Positions 1 to 9,712 of a stretch of 64,000 bases of DNA are shown here, piece after piece (the first letter of the stretch is position 1; each line of letters opens with the position of its first letter). Below the pieces are notes generated by a model, which saw only the letters and a list, made by a program, of their open reading frames with translations, made no database searches and had not been told where the DNA came from. Position numbers and translations under genes: made by a program. Origin of the DNA: Massilia sp. 9096 (lineage in GTDB: Bacteria > Pseudomonadota > Gammaproteobacteria > Burkholderiales > Burkholderiaceae_D); assembly GCF_000745265.1 (NCBI RefSeq), contig NZ_JQNN01000001.1, forward strand, positions 4,898,001 to 4,962,000. Direction: 5' to 3'.

Positions 1-401
1 TGCGCATGTGGGAACGGCTGCTGAACCGCATCCCGGTGGTGAACTCGATCTACGGCAGCGTCAAGCAGGTGTCCGACACCCTGTTCTCGTCGTCGGGCAA
101 TGCGTTCCGCAAGGCCGTGCTGATCCCGTACCCGCACGAGAATTCCTACACGATCGCCTTCCTGACCGGCGTGCCGGGCGGCGACGTGAAGAACCACCTG
201 GTGGGCGACTACGTGAGCGTGTACGTGCCGACCACCCCCAACCCGACCTCCGGCTTCTTCCTGATGATGGAACGCAGCCGGGTCGTGGAACTGGACATGA
301 GCGTCGACGCGGCCCTGAAGTACATCGTCTCGATGGGTGTGGTGGCGCCGCCGCCCGCCGTCGAGGGCGCAGTCGCCGCGCCCGCCGTCACCGCAGATTA
401 G
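1..401 (+). CDS. DUF502 family membrane protein (C-terminal part, cut by window edge)
   Basis: The reading frame is open from the first bases of the window, so the 5' end lies outside it; about 132 residues are visible. The motif [13 protein letters not shown] followed by the stretch from [10 protein letters not shown] to IAFLTG is typical of the C-terminal half of DUF502 proteins, which are small inner-membrane proteins of unknown function. The N-terminal membrane segments are off the window. The tail is rich in alanine and proline. It sits 64 bp upstream of aspS on the same strand, an arrangement common in Burkholderiales, so co-transcription is plausible. The family call rests on sequence pattern only. 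Confidence 0.8.
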   Translation, partial: RMWERLLNRIPVVNSIYGSVKQVSDTLFSSSGNAFRKAVLIPYPHENSYTIAFLTGVPGGDVKNHLVGDYVSVYVPTTPNPTSGFFLMMERSRVVELDMSVDAALKYIVSMGVVAPPPAVEGAVAAPAVTAD

Positions 402-465
402 TAATAAAATCAAAGGCCTGCTGGATAAGCAGGTCACGGAATCAACCAACCTGGATCGAAAAATT

Positions 466-2268
466 ATGTCCTCCATGCGTACGAACTACTGCGGCCTCGT
501 GACCGAAGAGCTGCTGGGCCAAACCGTCAGCCTGTGCGGCTGGGTGCATCGCCGCCGCGACCACGGCGGGGTCATCTTCATCGACCTGCGCGACCGTGAA
601 GGCATCGTGCAGGTGGTCTGCCACCCCGACAATGCGGAAGTCTTCAAGGCGGCCGAGCACGTGCGCAACGAATACTGCCTGCGCATCGTCGGCACCGTGA
701 CCAACCGCCTGGAGGGCACCGCCAACGCCAACCTGAAGTCGGGCAAGATCGAGATCAACGCCTCGCAAGTCGAAGTGCTGAACGCGTCGGTGCCGGTGCC
801 TTTCCAGCTGGACGACGACAACCTGTCGGAAACCACCCGCCTGACCCACCGCGTGCTCGACCTGCGCCGCGGCCAGATGCAGCACAACCTGCGCCTGCGT
901 TACAAAGTGTCGATGGAAGTGCGCAAGTACCTGGACAACCTGGGCTTCATCGACATCGAGACCCCGATGCTGACCAAGTCGACGCCGGAAGGCGCACGCG
1001 ACTACCTGGTGCCGTCGCGCGTCAACCCGGGCAACTTCTTCGCGCTGCCGCAGTCGCCGCAGCTGTTCAAGCAGCTGCTGATGGTCGCCAACTTCGACCG
1101 TTACTACCAGATCACCAAGTGCTTCCGCGACGAAGACCTGCGCGCCGACCGCCAGCCGGAATTCACCCAGATCGACTGCGAGACCTCGTTCCTGACCGAG
1201 CAGGAAATCCGTGACCTGTTCGAAGACATGATGCGCGTCGTCTTCAAGAACGCCGCCGGCATCGATCTGCCGAACCCGTTCCCGGTGATGGACTTCGCCA
1301 CCGCGATGGGCTCCTACGGCTCGGACAAGCCAGACATGCGCGTCAAGCTGCAGTTCACCGAACTGACCGAACTGATGAAGACGGTCGAGTTCAAGGTGTT
1401 CAACTCGGCCGCCAACCTGCCGAACGGCCGCGTGGTCGGCCTGCGCGTGCCGCAGGGCGGTTCGATGCCGCGCTCGGAAATCGACGCCTACACCCAGTTC
1501 GTCGGCATCTACGGCGCCAAGGGCCTGGCCTACATCAAGGTCAACGAGAAGGCCAAGGGCCGTGACGGCCTGCAGTCGCCGATCGTCAAGAACATCTCGG
1601 ACGAGGTGCTGGCCAAGGTGCTGGAACTGACCGGCGCCGAAGACGGCGACCTGATCTTCTTTGGCGCCGACAAGGCCAAGGTGGTCAACGATGCCCTGGG
1701 CGCACTGCGCGTGAAGATCGGCCACTCGGAATTCGGCAAGAAAGCCGGCCTGTTCGAAGACCGCTGGGCGCCGCTGTGGGTCATCGACTTCCCGATGTTC
1801 GAGTACGACGAGGAAGGCGACCGCTGGAACGCGACCCACCATCCGTTCACCGCACCGAAGGACGGCCACGAAAACATGCTCGAGACCAACCCGGGCGCCT
1901 GCGTCGCCAAGGCCTACGACATGGTCTTGAACGGCTGGGAACTGGGCGGCGGTTCGATCCGTATCCACCGCGAAGAAGTGCAGAGCAAGGTGTTCCGCGC
2001 GCTGAAGATCGACGCCGAGGAAGCCCAGCTGAAGTTCGGCTTCCTGCTCGACGCGCTGCAGTACGGCGCGCCGCCGCACGGTGGCCTGGCCTTCGGCCTG
2101 GACCGCCTGATCACGCTGATGACGGGCTCCGAGTCGATCCGCGACGTGATCGCCTTCCCGAAGACCCAGCGCGCCCAGGATCTGCTGACCAACGCGCCGT
2201 CGGAAGTCGACGAGAAGCAGCTCAAAGAGCTGCATATCCGCCTGCGCAACGAGGCGAAGGTCGCGTAA
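466..2268 (+). CDS. aspS: Aspartyl-tRNA synthetase
   Basis: This cytosolic enzyme charges tRNA-Asp (in some bacteria also tRNA-Asn) with aspartate. The protein has about 600 residues, close to the roughly 590 of E. coli AspS. The N-terminal OB-fold anticodon-binding domain starts MRTNYCG and contains [12 protein letters not shown]. Class II motif 2 ([16 protein letters not shown]) lies near residue 220, a bacterial GAD insertion occupies roughly residues 290-430, and motif 3 (GLAFGLDRL) is near residue 540. Start codons at 466 and 475 are both in frame; the second matches the E. coli N-terminus exactly, so the true start may be nine bases later. A clear terminator follows. Whether the enzyme also charges tRNA-Asn cannot be told from this window. 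Confidence 0.97.
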   Translation: MSSMRTNYCGLVTEELLGQTVSLCGWVHRRRDHGGVIFIDLRDREGIVQVVCHPDNAEVFKAAEHVRNEYCLRIVGTVTNRLEGTANANLKSGKIEINASQVEVLNASVPVPFQLDDDNLSETTRLTHRVLDLRRGQMQHNLRLRYKVSMEVRKYLDNLGFIDIETPMLTKSTPEGARDYLVPSRVNPGNFFALPQSPQLFKQLLMVANFDRYYQITKCFRDEDLRADRQPEFTQIDCETSFLTEQEIRDLFEDMMRVVFKNAAGIDLPNPFPVMDFATAMGSYGSDKPDMRVKLQFTELTELMKTVEFKVFNSAANLPNGRVVGLRVPQGGSMPRSEIDAYTQFVGIYGAKGLAYIKVNEKAKGRDGLQSPIVKNISDEVLAKVLELTGAEDGDLIFFGADKAKVVNDALGALRVKIGHSEFGKKAGLFEDRWAPLWVIDFPMFEYDEEGDRWNATHHPFTAPKDGHENMLETNPGACVAKAYDMVLNGWELGGGSIRIHREEVQSKVFRALKIDAEEAQLKFGFLLDALQYGAPPHGGLAFGLDRLITLMTGSESIRDVIAFPKTQRAQDLLTNAPSEVDEKQLKELHIRLRNEAKVA

Positions 2269-2290
2269 GCATCCGCGTTTCATTCGCACG

Positions 2291-2334
2291 AAGGCCGGAC
2301 TCTTCGCCGCAAGGCGGGGGCTCCGGCCTTTTTC
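2291..2334 (+). terminator. Rho-independent terminator after aspS
   Basis: The inverted repeat AAGGCCGGA (2291-2299) and TCCGGCCTT (2322-2330) is followed at once by a T run. It lies just after the aspS stop and before nudB, so it should end the aspS transcript. Confidence 0.8.
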
Positions 2335-2357
2335 TTGTTTGACGCTACAATATCGGC

Positions 2358-2813
2358 ATGCCCTACAAGATCCCCGAATCCGTCCTCGTCGTGATCCACA
2401 CTGCCGATTTGCAGGTGCTGCTGATCGAACGCGCCGACCGGCCCGGCTTCTGGCAATCGGTGACGGGGTCGCTGGATGCTTTGGACGAGCCGCTGCTGGA
2501 AACCGCGCGGCGCGAGCTGTTCGAGGAGACCGGCATCGTTGCCGATGGCGAGCGCATCCAGCTCGTGGACTGGCACCTGTCCAACATCTACGAAATCTAC
2601 GAAACCTGGCGCCATCGCTATGCGCCCGGGGTCATCCACAATACCGAGCACGTGTTTTCGGTGTGCGTGCCGCGCGCTATCCCGATCACCCTGTCGCCGC
2701 GCGAGCACGTCCAGCATGCCTGGCTGCCGCTGCTGGAGGCGGCCGACCGCTGCTTTTCCAGCTCGAACGCGGAAGCGATTCTGCAATTGCCGCGTCACGT
2801 CGGCGAGCGCTAA
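2358..2813 (+). CDS. nudB: Dihydroneopterin triphosphate diphosphatase (Nudix)
   Basis: This Nudix hydrolase removes pyrophosphate from dihydroneopterin triphosphate in folate synthesis. It has 151 residues, the same size as E. coli NudB. The NudB signatures FWQSVTGS and RHRYAPGV are both present. The Nudix box reads RRELFEETGI at its core with an upstream glutamate; the spacing from the first glycine is one residue longer than the textbook motif, which I regard as normal variation. It follows aspS, as is usual in this bacterial group, but is separated from it by a terminator, so it probably has its own promoter. A TACAAT element at 2346-2351 lies too close to the start codon to be a convincing -10 box. 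Confidence 0.9.
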   Translation: MPYKIPESVLVVIHTADLQVLLIERADRPGFWQSVTGSLDALDEPLLETARRELFEETGIVADGERIQLVDWHLSNIYEIYETWRHRYAPGVIHNTEHVFSVCVPRAIPITLSPREHVQHAWLPLLEAADRCFSSSNAEAILQLPRHVGER

Positions 2814-2897
2814 ATCCACCCCACATAATCTTTTCGACACCCTTTTCTGCTACGCTGCTGCTCAATGATGAGCACCGTCTCATAAAAGGAGGGTCGC

Positions 2898-3587
2898 ATG
2901 GCGAATTCGATGACAGTGCTGGCCGGCGCCGGCGCATTCGTGGGCACGCATTTCATCCTGTCGCATCCTCTGCGCCAGCCGCTTGTCAAAGCCATCGGCG
3001 AAAAGGGCTTCCTCGGCCTGTATTCGGCGGTGGCGTTCATCACGCTGGGCATCACCGCCTGGGCTTACCCGAAAGCGCCGGCCACGCCGCCACTGTGGCA
3101 GGTCGGCGATGGCTTGTGGGCGCTGGCGAGCGTGCTGATGCTGATCGCGGCGATCCTGCTGATGGGGTCGATGGTGCGCAACCCGGCCATGCCCGGCGCA
3201 TCGAATGCCGCCACGGCCGAGGCGCGCGGCGTGTACGGCGTCACGCGCCACCCGATGTTATGGGCGTTCGCGATCTGGGGCGGCGTGCACATCATGGTCT
3301 ACCCGGTGACCAAGAACATCATTGTCGCATGCGCGATCATCGTGCTGTCGCTGGTAGGGGCGGCGCTGCAGGACCGCAAGAAGGCGCGGCTCGACCCGCA
3401 TGGCTGGCCCGCGTGGGAAAGCCGCACCAGCTACTGGCCGTTCGCGGCGATCGTGCAACAGCGCGCGCGGCTCACAGGCTTTGGCGGGCACGCGCTCGGC
3501 GGCGGCGTCGTGGTCTGGCTCGTGGCGACCTGGGCGCACATCCCGCTGGCCGGCTGGGCGGCGGGGATCTGGCGCTGGCTTGTTTAA
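2898..3587 (+). CDS. NnrU-like integral membrane protein
   Basis: This is a polytopic membrane protein of 229 residues with about six hydrophobic segments. The motifs THFILSHPLRQPL near the N-terminus, GVTRHPMLWAFAIWGGVH in the middle and an HGWPAWESRTSYWPF stretch are typical of the NnrU family, first noted beside nitric-oxide reduction genes. There are no denitrification genes here, so a role in nitrogen oxide metabolism cannot be inferred. A strong ribosome-binding site (AAAAGGAGGG) precedes the ATG. It lies in a stretch between nudB and ybhP that interrupts a usually closer gene order. Confidence 0.85.
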   Translation: MANSMTVLAGAGAFVGTHFILSHPLRQPLVKAIGEKGFLGLYSAVAFITLGITAWAYPKAPATPPLWQVGDGLWALASVLMLIAAILLMGSMVRNPAMPGASNAATAEARGVYGVTRHPMLWAFAIWGGVHIMVYPVTKNIIVACAIIVLSLVGAALQDRKKARLDPHGWPAWESRTSYWPFAAIVQQRARLTGFGGHALGGGVVVWLVATWAHIPLAGWAAGIWRWLV

Positions 3588-3633
3588 GCAGGGGTGAACC
3601 CTGTCGAGCCGGAGTTGAGGTAAGCTGCGCACC

Positions 3634-4932
3634 ATGCAAAATCTACCTTACGAATGGCTGATCGGCCTGCGCTACACCCGCGCCGGCAAGCGCAGCAGCC
3701 GCAACAGCTTCATCTCCTTCATTTCGCTGATTTCCGTGGCCGGCATCGCGCTCGGCGTGGCCGCGCTGATCGTGGTGCTGTCCGTGATGAACGGCTTCGA
3801 GAAAAAAGTCACCGAACGCATGCTGTCGGTGGTCGCGCACATCGAGATCTTCGACGCGCGCGGCAGCATGCCGGACTGGCAGGCGAAAGCGCAGGAAGCG
3901 CGCCGCAATCCGCAGGTGCGCGGCACCGCGCCTTTCGTCGAGACGCAAGGCATGCTGGTCAACGAGGACGTCATGAAGCCGGCGGTCGTGCGCGGCGTGC
4001 TGCCCGCCATGGAAGGCCAGGTGTCCGACGTCGCGCGCCAGATGAAGCAGGGCAGCTTCGACGCCTTGCAGCCCGGCTCGTCGACGATCGTGCTGGGCAG
4101 CGCGCTGGCGCAGGCGCTCGGGCTGTCGGTCGGCGATTCGGTGACGCTGCTGACGGCCGCGCCGGCGCCGGCCGGGCAGGGCGGCGTCACCAGTACTGGC
4201 ACCTCGAGCGGCAATGGCACCGGCATCATGCCCAAGCCACATGCGTTCCGGGTGGCGGGCATCTTCGAGGCCGGGCACTTCCAGTTCGACTCCACGCTGG
4301 CCTTCGTCAGCCTGGAAGACGGCGAGCGCCTGGCCGACGTGCCGGCGCCGTCCGGCCTGCGCCTGCGCCTGGCCGACATCTACGCCGCACCGCGCGTGGC
4401 GGTGGAGCTCAAGCAGGGCATGACGGGCGACCTGTACATGCGCGACTGGTCGCAGGTGAACGCGATCTGGTTCGCCGCCGTGCAATCGCAAAAGCACATG
4501 ATGTTCATTATCCTGGCGATGATCATCGCGGTGGCCGCGTTCAACCTGGTGTCGACGCTGGTCATGACGGTGCGCGACAAGCAGGCCGAAGTCGCGATCC
4601 TGCGTACGCTGGGCGCGTCGCCGGGCTCGATCATGAAGATCTTCATGGTGCAGGGCACGCTGGTCGGTTTGCTCGGCACCCTGATCGGCATCGGCCTGGG
4701 GGTCGTGGTGGCGCTCAACGTCGACGTGATCGTGCCCGCCATCGAGCACGTGTTCGGCGTGCACTTCCTCGACAAGGACATCTATTTCATCGGCGAGATG
4801 CCGTCCGAGCTGGAGTGGAGCGACGTCGCCCAGATCGGCGGCGTGGCGGTGCTGCTGGCCTTCGTGGCGACGCTGTACCCGAGCTGGTCGGCCGCGCGGC
4901 TGGCGCCGGCCGAGGCCCTGCGCTACGAATAA
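3634..4932 (+). CDS. Lipoprotein-releasing ABC transporter permease, LolC/E family
   Basis: This is the membrane subunit of the Lol complex that releases outer-membrane lipoproteins from the inner membrane; it needs the ATPase LolD. It has 432 residues. Transmembrane segment 1 covers about residues 30-55 (SLISVAGIALGVAALIVVLSV), followed by a large periplasmic domain and three C-terminal segments near 290-315, 340-360 and 400-420. The ending PAEALRYE is the family signature. Betaproteobacteria often have one hybrid permease (LolF type) that does the work of LolC and LolE, and this may be such a protein. A lolD gene normally follows directly, but here the next gene, 130 bp on, is ssuE. The periplasmic loop has a glycine/threonine/serine-rich insert near residues 180-195. 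Confidence 0.9.
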   Translation: MQNLPYEWLIGLRYTRAGKRSSRNSFISFISLISVAGIALGVAALIVVLSVMNGFEKKVTERMLSVVAHIEIFDARGSMPDWQAKAQEARRNPQVRGTAPFVETQGMLVNEDVMKPAVVRGVLPAMEGQVSDVARQMKQGSFDALQPGSSTIVLGSALAQALGLSVGDSVTLLTAAPAPAGQGGVTSTGTSSGNGTGIMPKPHAFRVAGIFEAGHFQFDSTLAFVSLEDGERLADVPAPSGLRLRLADIYAAPRVAVELKQGMTGDLYMRDWSQVNAIWFAAVQSQKHMMFIILAMIIAVAAFNLVSTLVMTVRDKQAEVAILRTLGASPGSIMKIFMVQGTLVGLLGTLIGIGLGVVVALNVDVIVPAIEHVFGVHFLDKDIYFIGEMPSELEWSDVAQIGGVAVLLAFVATLYPSWSAARLAPAEALRYE

Positions 4933-5010
4933 AGTTGAACTATTTGCACATCGATATGCGCCGAATGTTTTAACAGTTTTGACATAAGCAAGCGCAAAAG
5001 CATTCGTTCC

Positions 5011-5060
5011 GGTTCCGCGACCCCGACGTTAGCCTGTTGGGGTCTGCCATGAACGGAACC
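5011..5060 (+). promoter_or_regulatory. Nested inverted repeat in the ssu operon leader
   Basis: The outer arms GGTTCCG (5011-5017) and CGGAACC (5054-5060) enclose inner arms GACCCC (5019-5024) and GGGGTC (5039-5044). The right outer arm includes the only purine-rich stretch before the ssuE ATG at 5065, so folding in RNA could hide the ribosome-binding site. A TTGACA at 4979-4984 upstream could be a -35 box, although the matching -10 is poor. Regulatory function is inferred. Confidence 0.4.
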
Positions 5061-5064
5061 CACC

Positions 5065-5661
5065 ATGAATGTCTTATTGCTGGGCGGAAGCCCATCGGCG
5101 CCTTCGAGCAGCTGGCGCCTGCTGCAGCTGCTCGGCGAGCGCCTCGCCGCGCCGGGCCAGCGCACCGCGCATCAAATCCATGCGCTGCAAGTCCGTGACC
5201 TGCCCGCACTGGCGCTGCTGCGCGCCGACATCGGCGATCCCGCCATCGCCGCCGCCGCCGCGCGGGTGCTGGATGCCGATGCGGTCGTCATCGGCACCCC
5301 CGTCTACAAGGCAGCCTACAGCGGCCTGCTGAAAACCTTCCTCGACCTGCTGCCGCAAGACGGCCTGGCCGGCAAGATCGTGCTGCCGCTGGCCACCGGC
5401 GGCGGCCAGTCGCACATGCTGGCGCTCGACTATGCGCTGCGCCCCGTGCTGGCGTCGCTGTCGCCGCGCCACATCCTGCCGAGCATCTACGCGACGTCCG
5501 ACCAGCTGCCCTGGCACCCCGAACGCGGCTTGAACCCGGCCGCGCCGATCGCCGCGCGCATCGACGCCGGCATCGAGCAGCTGGAGCACGCGCTGCAGAC
5601 GCTGCCGCGCAAGCCGGCCGCCATCGACAGCCGCGCCACGCCGGCCGCGCTGGCGGCCTAG
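5065..5661 (+). CDS. ssuE: NADPH-dependent FMN reductase SsuE
   Basis: This cytosolic flavodoxin-fold reductase supplies reduced FMN to the monooxygenase SsuD. It has 198 residues. The N-terminal LLLGGSPS is the FMN phosphate loop, and TPVYKAAYSGLLKTFLDLLP is the typical SsuE active-site stretch, followed by LPLATGGGQSHM. It opens an operon in the same gene order as E. coli ssuEADCB. The C-terminal 25 residues are rich in alanine and probably disordered. Confidence 0.93.
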   Translation: MNVLLLGGSPSAPSSSWRLLQLLGERLAAPGQRTAHQIHALQVRDLPALALLRADIGDPAIAAAAARVLDADAVVIGTPVYKAAYSGLLKTFLDLLPQDGLAGKIVLPLATGGGQSHMLALDYALRPVLASLSPRHILPSIYATSDQLPWHPERGLNPAAPIAARIDAGIEQLEHALQTLPRKPAAIDSRATPAALAA

Positions 5662-5705
5662 GTTGCCTTGAATCGCCCGATCATAACAACGACAAAGGAC
5701 GCTCC

Positions 5706-6740
5706 ATGACCGCCCCCATCGCCGACCCCACCGCCGACGCTCTCGAGCATGCACGCCAGCGCCGCCGCACCCTCGGGCTGCTGTTCGCCAGCGCCGCCGG
5801 CGCCTTCGCCGCGACGGCCGGCCTGCCGCAGGCGCAGGCCGCCGAGCCCTTGCAGGAACTGCGCATCGGCTACCAGAAATACGGCACCTTCACCCTGCTG
5901 AAGGGCCGCGGCGCGCTGGACCAGCGCCTGGCCGCGAAAAACATCGAGGTCAAGTGGACCGAGTTCCCGGCCGGCCCGCAGCTGCTCGAAGGCCTGAACG
6001 TCGGCAGCATCGACATCGGCACCGTGGGCGAAGCCCCGCCGATCTTCGCCCAGGCCGCCGGCGCCAACATGGTCTACATCGGCAACGAGCCGCCGTCGCC
6101 CAATTCCGAGGCGATCGTGGTGCCGAAAAACTCCACGGTGCGCAGCCTGGCCGACCTGAAGGGCAAGAAGATCGTCCTGAACAAGGGCTCGAACGTGCAC
6201 TTCCTGCTGGTGAAGGCGCTGGAAAAGGCCAACATCGACTACCGCGCGGTCCAGCCGGTCTACCTGCCCCCGGCCGATGCGCGCGCCGCCTTCGAGCGCG
6301 GCGCGGTCGACGCCTGGGTGATCTGGGACCCGTTCCTGGCCGCGGCCGAGAAGCAGCTGGGCGCGCGCGTGCTGGTCACCGGGCAGGGCCTGGTCGCCAA
6401 CCACCAGTTCTACCTGGCCGCGCGCCCGTTCGCCGAGCAGCATCCGGACGTCGTGCGCATCGTGCTCGACGAGCTGGCCAAGGTCGATGCCTGGGGCGCC
6501 GCCCACCCGCGGGACGTGTCGGCGATCCTGAGCGCGCAGACCGCGCTGCCGCCGGAGGTGGTCGCGCTGGCGGCCGGGCGCTATGCCTACGGCGTCAGGA
6601 CCATTACCCCCGAAGTGCTGGCCGCGCAGCAGAAGATCGCCGACGCCTTCCACAACCTGAAACTGATCCCGAAACCGATCGCCGTGCGCGATATCGCGCC
6701 GCCGCCGCAACTCGTCAACCTGACCCTGGCCAAGGAATAA
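5706..6740 (+). CDS. ssuA: Aliphatic sulfonate ABC transporter, substrate-binding protein
   Basis: This periplasmic binding protein delivers alkanesulfonates to the SsuBC transporter. It has 344 residues with a long N-region, a twin-arginine-like stretch (RRRTLG, residues 19-24), a hydrophobic core and a probable cleavage site after AQA. The mature protein starts near [11 protein letters not shown] and shows the SsuA-type features [20 protein letters not shown] and DAWVIWDPF. The twin-arginine pattern suggests Tat export, although the hydrophobic residue normally found two positions after the pair is only partly matched, so Sec export remains possible. It lies 44 bp after ssuE and 4 bp before ssuD. 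Confidence 0.93.
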   Translation: MTAPIADPTADALEHARQRRRTLGLLFASAAGAFAATAGLPQAQAAEPLQELRIGYQKYGTFTLLKGRGALDQRLAAKNIEVKWTEFPAGPQLLEGLNVGSIDIGTVGEAPPIFAQAAGANMVYIGNEPPSPNSEAIVVPKNSTVRSLADLKGKKIVLNKGSNVHFLLVKALEKANIDYRAVQPVYLPPADARAAFERGAVDAWVIWDPFLAAAEKQLGARVLVTGQGLVANHQFYLAARPFAEQHPDVVRIVLDELAKVDAWGAAHPRDVSAILSAQTALPPEVVALAAGRYAYGVRTITPEVLAAQQKIADAFHNLKLIPKPIAVRDIAPPPQLVNLTLAKE

Positions 6741-6744
6741 TCCC

Positions 6745-7917
6745 ATGAGCAACCCGAACGTCTTCTGGTTCATCCCCACCCACGGCGACAGCCGCTATCT
6801 CGGCACCAGCCAGGGCGCGCGCGCCGTCGACGCCGACTACATGCGCCAGATCGCCGTGGCCGCCGACACGCTCGGCTACGACGGCGTCCTGCTGCCGACC
6901 GGGCGTTCCTGCGAGGATGCCTGGGTCGTGGCCTCGAGCCTGATCTCGGCCACGCGCAAGCTGAAATTCCTGGTCGCGGTGCGTCCCGGCCTGTCTACGC
7001 CGGGCCTGGCGGTGCGCATGGCCTCGACGTTCGACCGCCTGTCCAACGGGCGCCTCCTGATCAACGTCGTCACCGGCGGCGACCAGAGCGAACTCGAGGC
7101 CGACGGCCTGTTCGCCGACCACGCCGAACGCTATGAAATCTCCGACGAATTCATCCGTATCTGGCGCGGCGCCTTCGAAGCCGACGACAAGGGGTTTCAT
7201 TACGAAGGCAAGCACCTGACCGTGAAGGGCACGCGCACGCTGTACCCGCCGGTGCAGAAACCCTATCCGCCGCTGTACTTCGGCGGCTCGTCCGAAGCCG
7301 CGCACGAACTGGCGGCCGAGCAGATGGACGTGTACCTGACCTGGGGCGAGCCGCCGGGCGCGGTCGCCGAAAAGATCGCCGACATCCGCGCGCGCGCCGC
7401 CAGGCACGGCCGCAAGGTGAAATTCGGCATCCGCCTGCACGTGATCGTGCGCGAGACCAGCGAGGAAGCCTGGCGCGCCGCCGACAAGCTGATCAGCCAC
7501 CTGGACGACGCCACCATCGCCAAGGCGCAGGCGGCGTTCGCCAGGATGGACTCGGTCGGCCAGCAGCGCATGGCGGCCCTGCACGGCGGCCGGCGTGACC
7601 AGCTGGAAGTCTCGCCCAACCTGTGGGCCGGCGTCGGCCTGGTGCGCGGCGGCGCCGGCACCGCGCTCGTCGGCGACCCGGAGACGGTCGCGGCGCGCAT
7701 GCGCGAGTACCAGGACCTCGGCATCGAGACCTTCATCCTGTCCGGCTATCCGCACCTGGAAGAGTCGTACCGCTTCGCCGAGCTGGTGTTCCCGCTGCTG
7801 GGCAAAGGGAAAGAGCAGGGCGAGCATTCGCTGAGCGGGCCATTCGGCGAGGTGATGGCGGTCGATATCGTCCCGAAACCCGGCCTGCCCAAGGCGGCAG
7901 AGCAGAAGGCGGCCTGA
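6745..7917 (+). CDS. ssuD: FMNH2-dependent alkanesulfonate monooxygenase
   Basis: This enzyme cleaves C1-C14 alkanesulfonates to an aldehyde and sulfite using reduced FMN and oxygen, giving the cell sulfur when sulfate is scarce. It has 390 residues, against about 381 in E. coli. It has the bacterial luciferase-like TIM-barrel fold. Recognisable stretches are [14 protein letters not shown] at the start, [32 protein letters not shown], and [17 protein letters not shown] near the end. Its stop codon overlaps the ssuC start in TGATG, implying translational coupling. Confidence 0.96.
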   Translation: MSNPNVFWFIPTHGDSRYLGTSQGARAVDADYMRQIAVAADTLGYDGVLLPTGRSCEDAWVVASSLISATRKLKFLVAVRPGLSTPGLAVRMASTFDRLSNGRLLINVVTGGDQSELEADGLFADHAERYEISDEFIRIWRGAFEADDKGFHYEGKHLTVKGTRTLYPPVQKPYPPLYFGGSSEAAHELAAEQMDVYLTWGEPPGAVAEKIADIRARAARHGRKVKFGIRLHVIVRETSEEAWRAADKLISHLDDATIAKAQAAFARMDSVGQQRMAALHGGRRDQLEVSPNLWAGVGLVRGGAGTALVGDPETVAARMREYQDLGIETFILSGYPHLEESYRFAELVFPLLGKGKEQGEHSLSGPFGEVMAVDIVPKPGLPKAAEQKAA

Positions 7918-8708
7918 TGGCGGCCCCGCGCTCCTCCGCGACCAGGACGCATGCCATCGGCGCGGCGCTCGCCCCCTGGGCGCTGCCGCTGCTGCTGGTC
8001 GCGGTCTGGCAGACCACCGCGCAGATCGGCTGGCTGTCCAGCCGCATCCTGCCCGAACCGTGGGCCGTGGCCAAAGCCTTCTGGGACCTGACGCTGTCGG
8101 GCGAGCTGTGGACCCATTTGCGCGTGAGCCTGTGGCGCGCCGCCGCCGGGTTCGGGCTGGGCGCCGGCTTCGGCCTGCTGCTCGGCCTGTTGAACGGCAG
8201 CAGCCGGCGCGCGGCGACGCTGCTCGACACCACGCTGCAGATGATCCGCAACATCCCGGCGCTGGCGCTGATCCCGCTGGTGATCCTGTGGTTCGGCATC
8301 GACGAGGCGGCGAAACTGTTCCTGCTGTCGGTCGGCGTGTTCTTCCCGGTGTACCTGAATACCTTCCACGGCATCCGCTCGGTCGACGCCGGCCTGATCG
8401 AGATGGCGCGCAGCTACGGCCTGTCCGGCTGGGCGCTGTACCGCGACGTGATCCTGCCGGGGGCGCTGCCCTCGATCCTGGTCGGCGTGCGCTTCGCGCT
8501 CGGCCTGGTGTGGGTGCTCCTGATCGTCGCCGAAACCATCTCGGCCCAGGCCGGGATCGGCTACATGACCATGAATGCGCGCGAATTCCTGCAGACCGAC
8601 GTGGTGCTGGTGGGCGTGCTGCTGTACGCGCTGCTGGGCAAAGCGGCGGACTGGTCGGCGCGCGGCATGGAGCGTCATTTCCTGCGCTGGAATCCGGCGT
8701 ATCGCTGA
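7917..8708 (+). CDS. ssuC: Alkanesulfonate ABC transporter permease
   Basis: This inner-membrane permease has 263 residues and about six transmembrane segments. The ABC permease EAA loop for ATPase contact appears as EMARSYGLSGWALYRDVILPGALPSI. The ATG at 7917 shares its A with the ssuD stop codon (TGATG). An open frame continues upstream inside ssuD, but the coupled ATG is the natural start. It works with SsuA and SsuB. Confidence 0.95.
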   Translation: MAAPRSSATRTHAIGAALAPWALPLLLVAVWQTTAQIGWLSSRILPEPWAVAKAFWDLTLSGELWTHLRVSLWRAAAGFGLGAGFGLLLGLLNGSSRRAATLLDTTLQMIRNIPALALIPLVILWFGIDEAAKLFLLSVGVFFPVYLNTFHGIRSVDAGLIEMARSYGLSGWALYRDVILPGALPSILVGVRFALGLVWVLLIVAETISAQAGIGYMTMNAREFLQTDVVLVGVLLYALLGKAADWSARGMERHFLRWNPAYR

Positions 8709-8733
8709 GCCGCCCTATTGTTGAGATACAACC

Positions 8734-9504
8734 ATGCAGATCAACCAGACCGAACAGACCCGGGTCAAAGAGACCCACAAGCGCGTCAATCGCGGTACGG
8801 AATTACGCTTGACCCGCCTAACTAAACGCTTCGACGGGCGCACCGTGCTGGACGGCGTCGACCTGAAAATTCGGCCGGGCGAGTTCGTCGCCATCGTCGG
8901 GCGCAGCGGCTGCGGCAAGAGCACGCTGCTGCGCGCCATCGCCGGACTCGAGACACCGGACGAGGGCCAGGTGGCGATCGAGGGCGCGCCCGGCGAGAAG
9001 CCCGAGCTGCGCATGATGTTCCAGGATGCGCGCCTGCTGCCCTGGAAGACCGTGCTGCAGAACGTGATGCTGGGGCTCAAGAGCGGCGAAGACAGGGCGC
9101 GCAAGGCCTTGGACAGCGTCGGCCTGCTGGCGCGTGCCGGTGACTGGCCCTCCGTGCTGTCCGGCGGCCAGCGCCAGCGCGTGGCCCTGGCGCGCGCATT
9201 GGTGCATGCGCCGCGCCTGCTGCTGCTGGACGAGCCGCTCGGGGCGCTGGACGCTCTCACGCGCATCGAGATGCAGGGCTTGATTTCCACCCTGTGGGCC
9301 GCGCGCGGCTTCACGGCGGTGCTGGTCACCCACGACGTGCAGGAAGCGGTGGCGCTGGCCGATCGCATTCTCCTGATCGAAAACGGCCGCATCGAGATGG
9401 ATTTACAGGTCGACCTCGCGCGCCCGCGCGAACGGGGCAGTGCGGCGTTCGGTACCCTTGAGAAACAAGTACTCGACAGAGTGTTGGATAAGCATCACAA
9501 CTGA
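8734..9504 (+). CDS. ssuB: Alkanesulfonate ABC transporter ATP-binding protein
   Basis: This is the ATPase subunit of the sulfonate importer, 256 residues long. Walker A is GRSGCGKST near residue 56, the Q-loop is [10 protein letters not shown], the ABC signature is LSGGQRQR near residue 143, and Walker B is LLLLDEP near residue 161 with the H-loop in LVTHD. The first 25 residues are a charged extension before the ABC domain. It ends the ssuEADCB operon; no terminator hairpin was seen after it. Confidence 0.95.
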   Translation: MQINQTEQTRVKETHKRVNRGTELRLTRLTKRFDGRTVLDGVDLKIRPGEFVAIVGRSGCGKSTLLRAIAGLETPDEGQVAIEGAPGEKPELRMMFQDARLLPWKTVLQNVMLGLKSGEDRARKALDSVGLLARAGDWPSVLSGGQRQRVALARALVHAPRLLLLDEPLGALDALTRIEMQGLISTLWAARGFTAVLVTHDVQEAVALADRILLIENGRIEMDLQVDLARPRERGSAAFGTLEKQVLDRVLDKHHN

Positions 9505-9624
9505 AGAAAGTATTGACGAATCACTCAACCGTTAACCTTTTTGTCATGGAAATCAAGTAGAGTCGATACAATCTGTTACGAATTTAATTTAGGAAATTCT
9601 TGTAAGCACAATAGATTAGTTCGT

Positions 9625-9653
9625 TTGACAGTCTTGAGCTATTTGATTAATGT
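9625..9653 (+). promoter_or_regulatory. Candidate sigma-70 promoter for the small gene at 9713
   Basis: TTGACA (9625-9630) and TAATGT (9648-9653) are separated by exactly 17 bp in an A+T-rich spacer after ssuB. This is close to consensus and correctly placed for the small gene that starts at 9713. Confidence 0.5.
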
Positions 9654-9712
9654 CAATTGGCCGCTAACGGCAAGTTTTAGTTTGGCAACATTTGACAAAA
9701 CAGGGAGATTAC

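Noticed and set aside
442..2289. A 615-codon minus-strand open frame opposite aspS.
   Set aside because: It has low-complexity composition and no family, and aspS is certain.
6715..8778. A 687-codon minus-strand open frame opposite ssuD and ssuC.
   Set aside because: Its arginine/proline-rich shadow sequence has no ribosome-binding site or domain.
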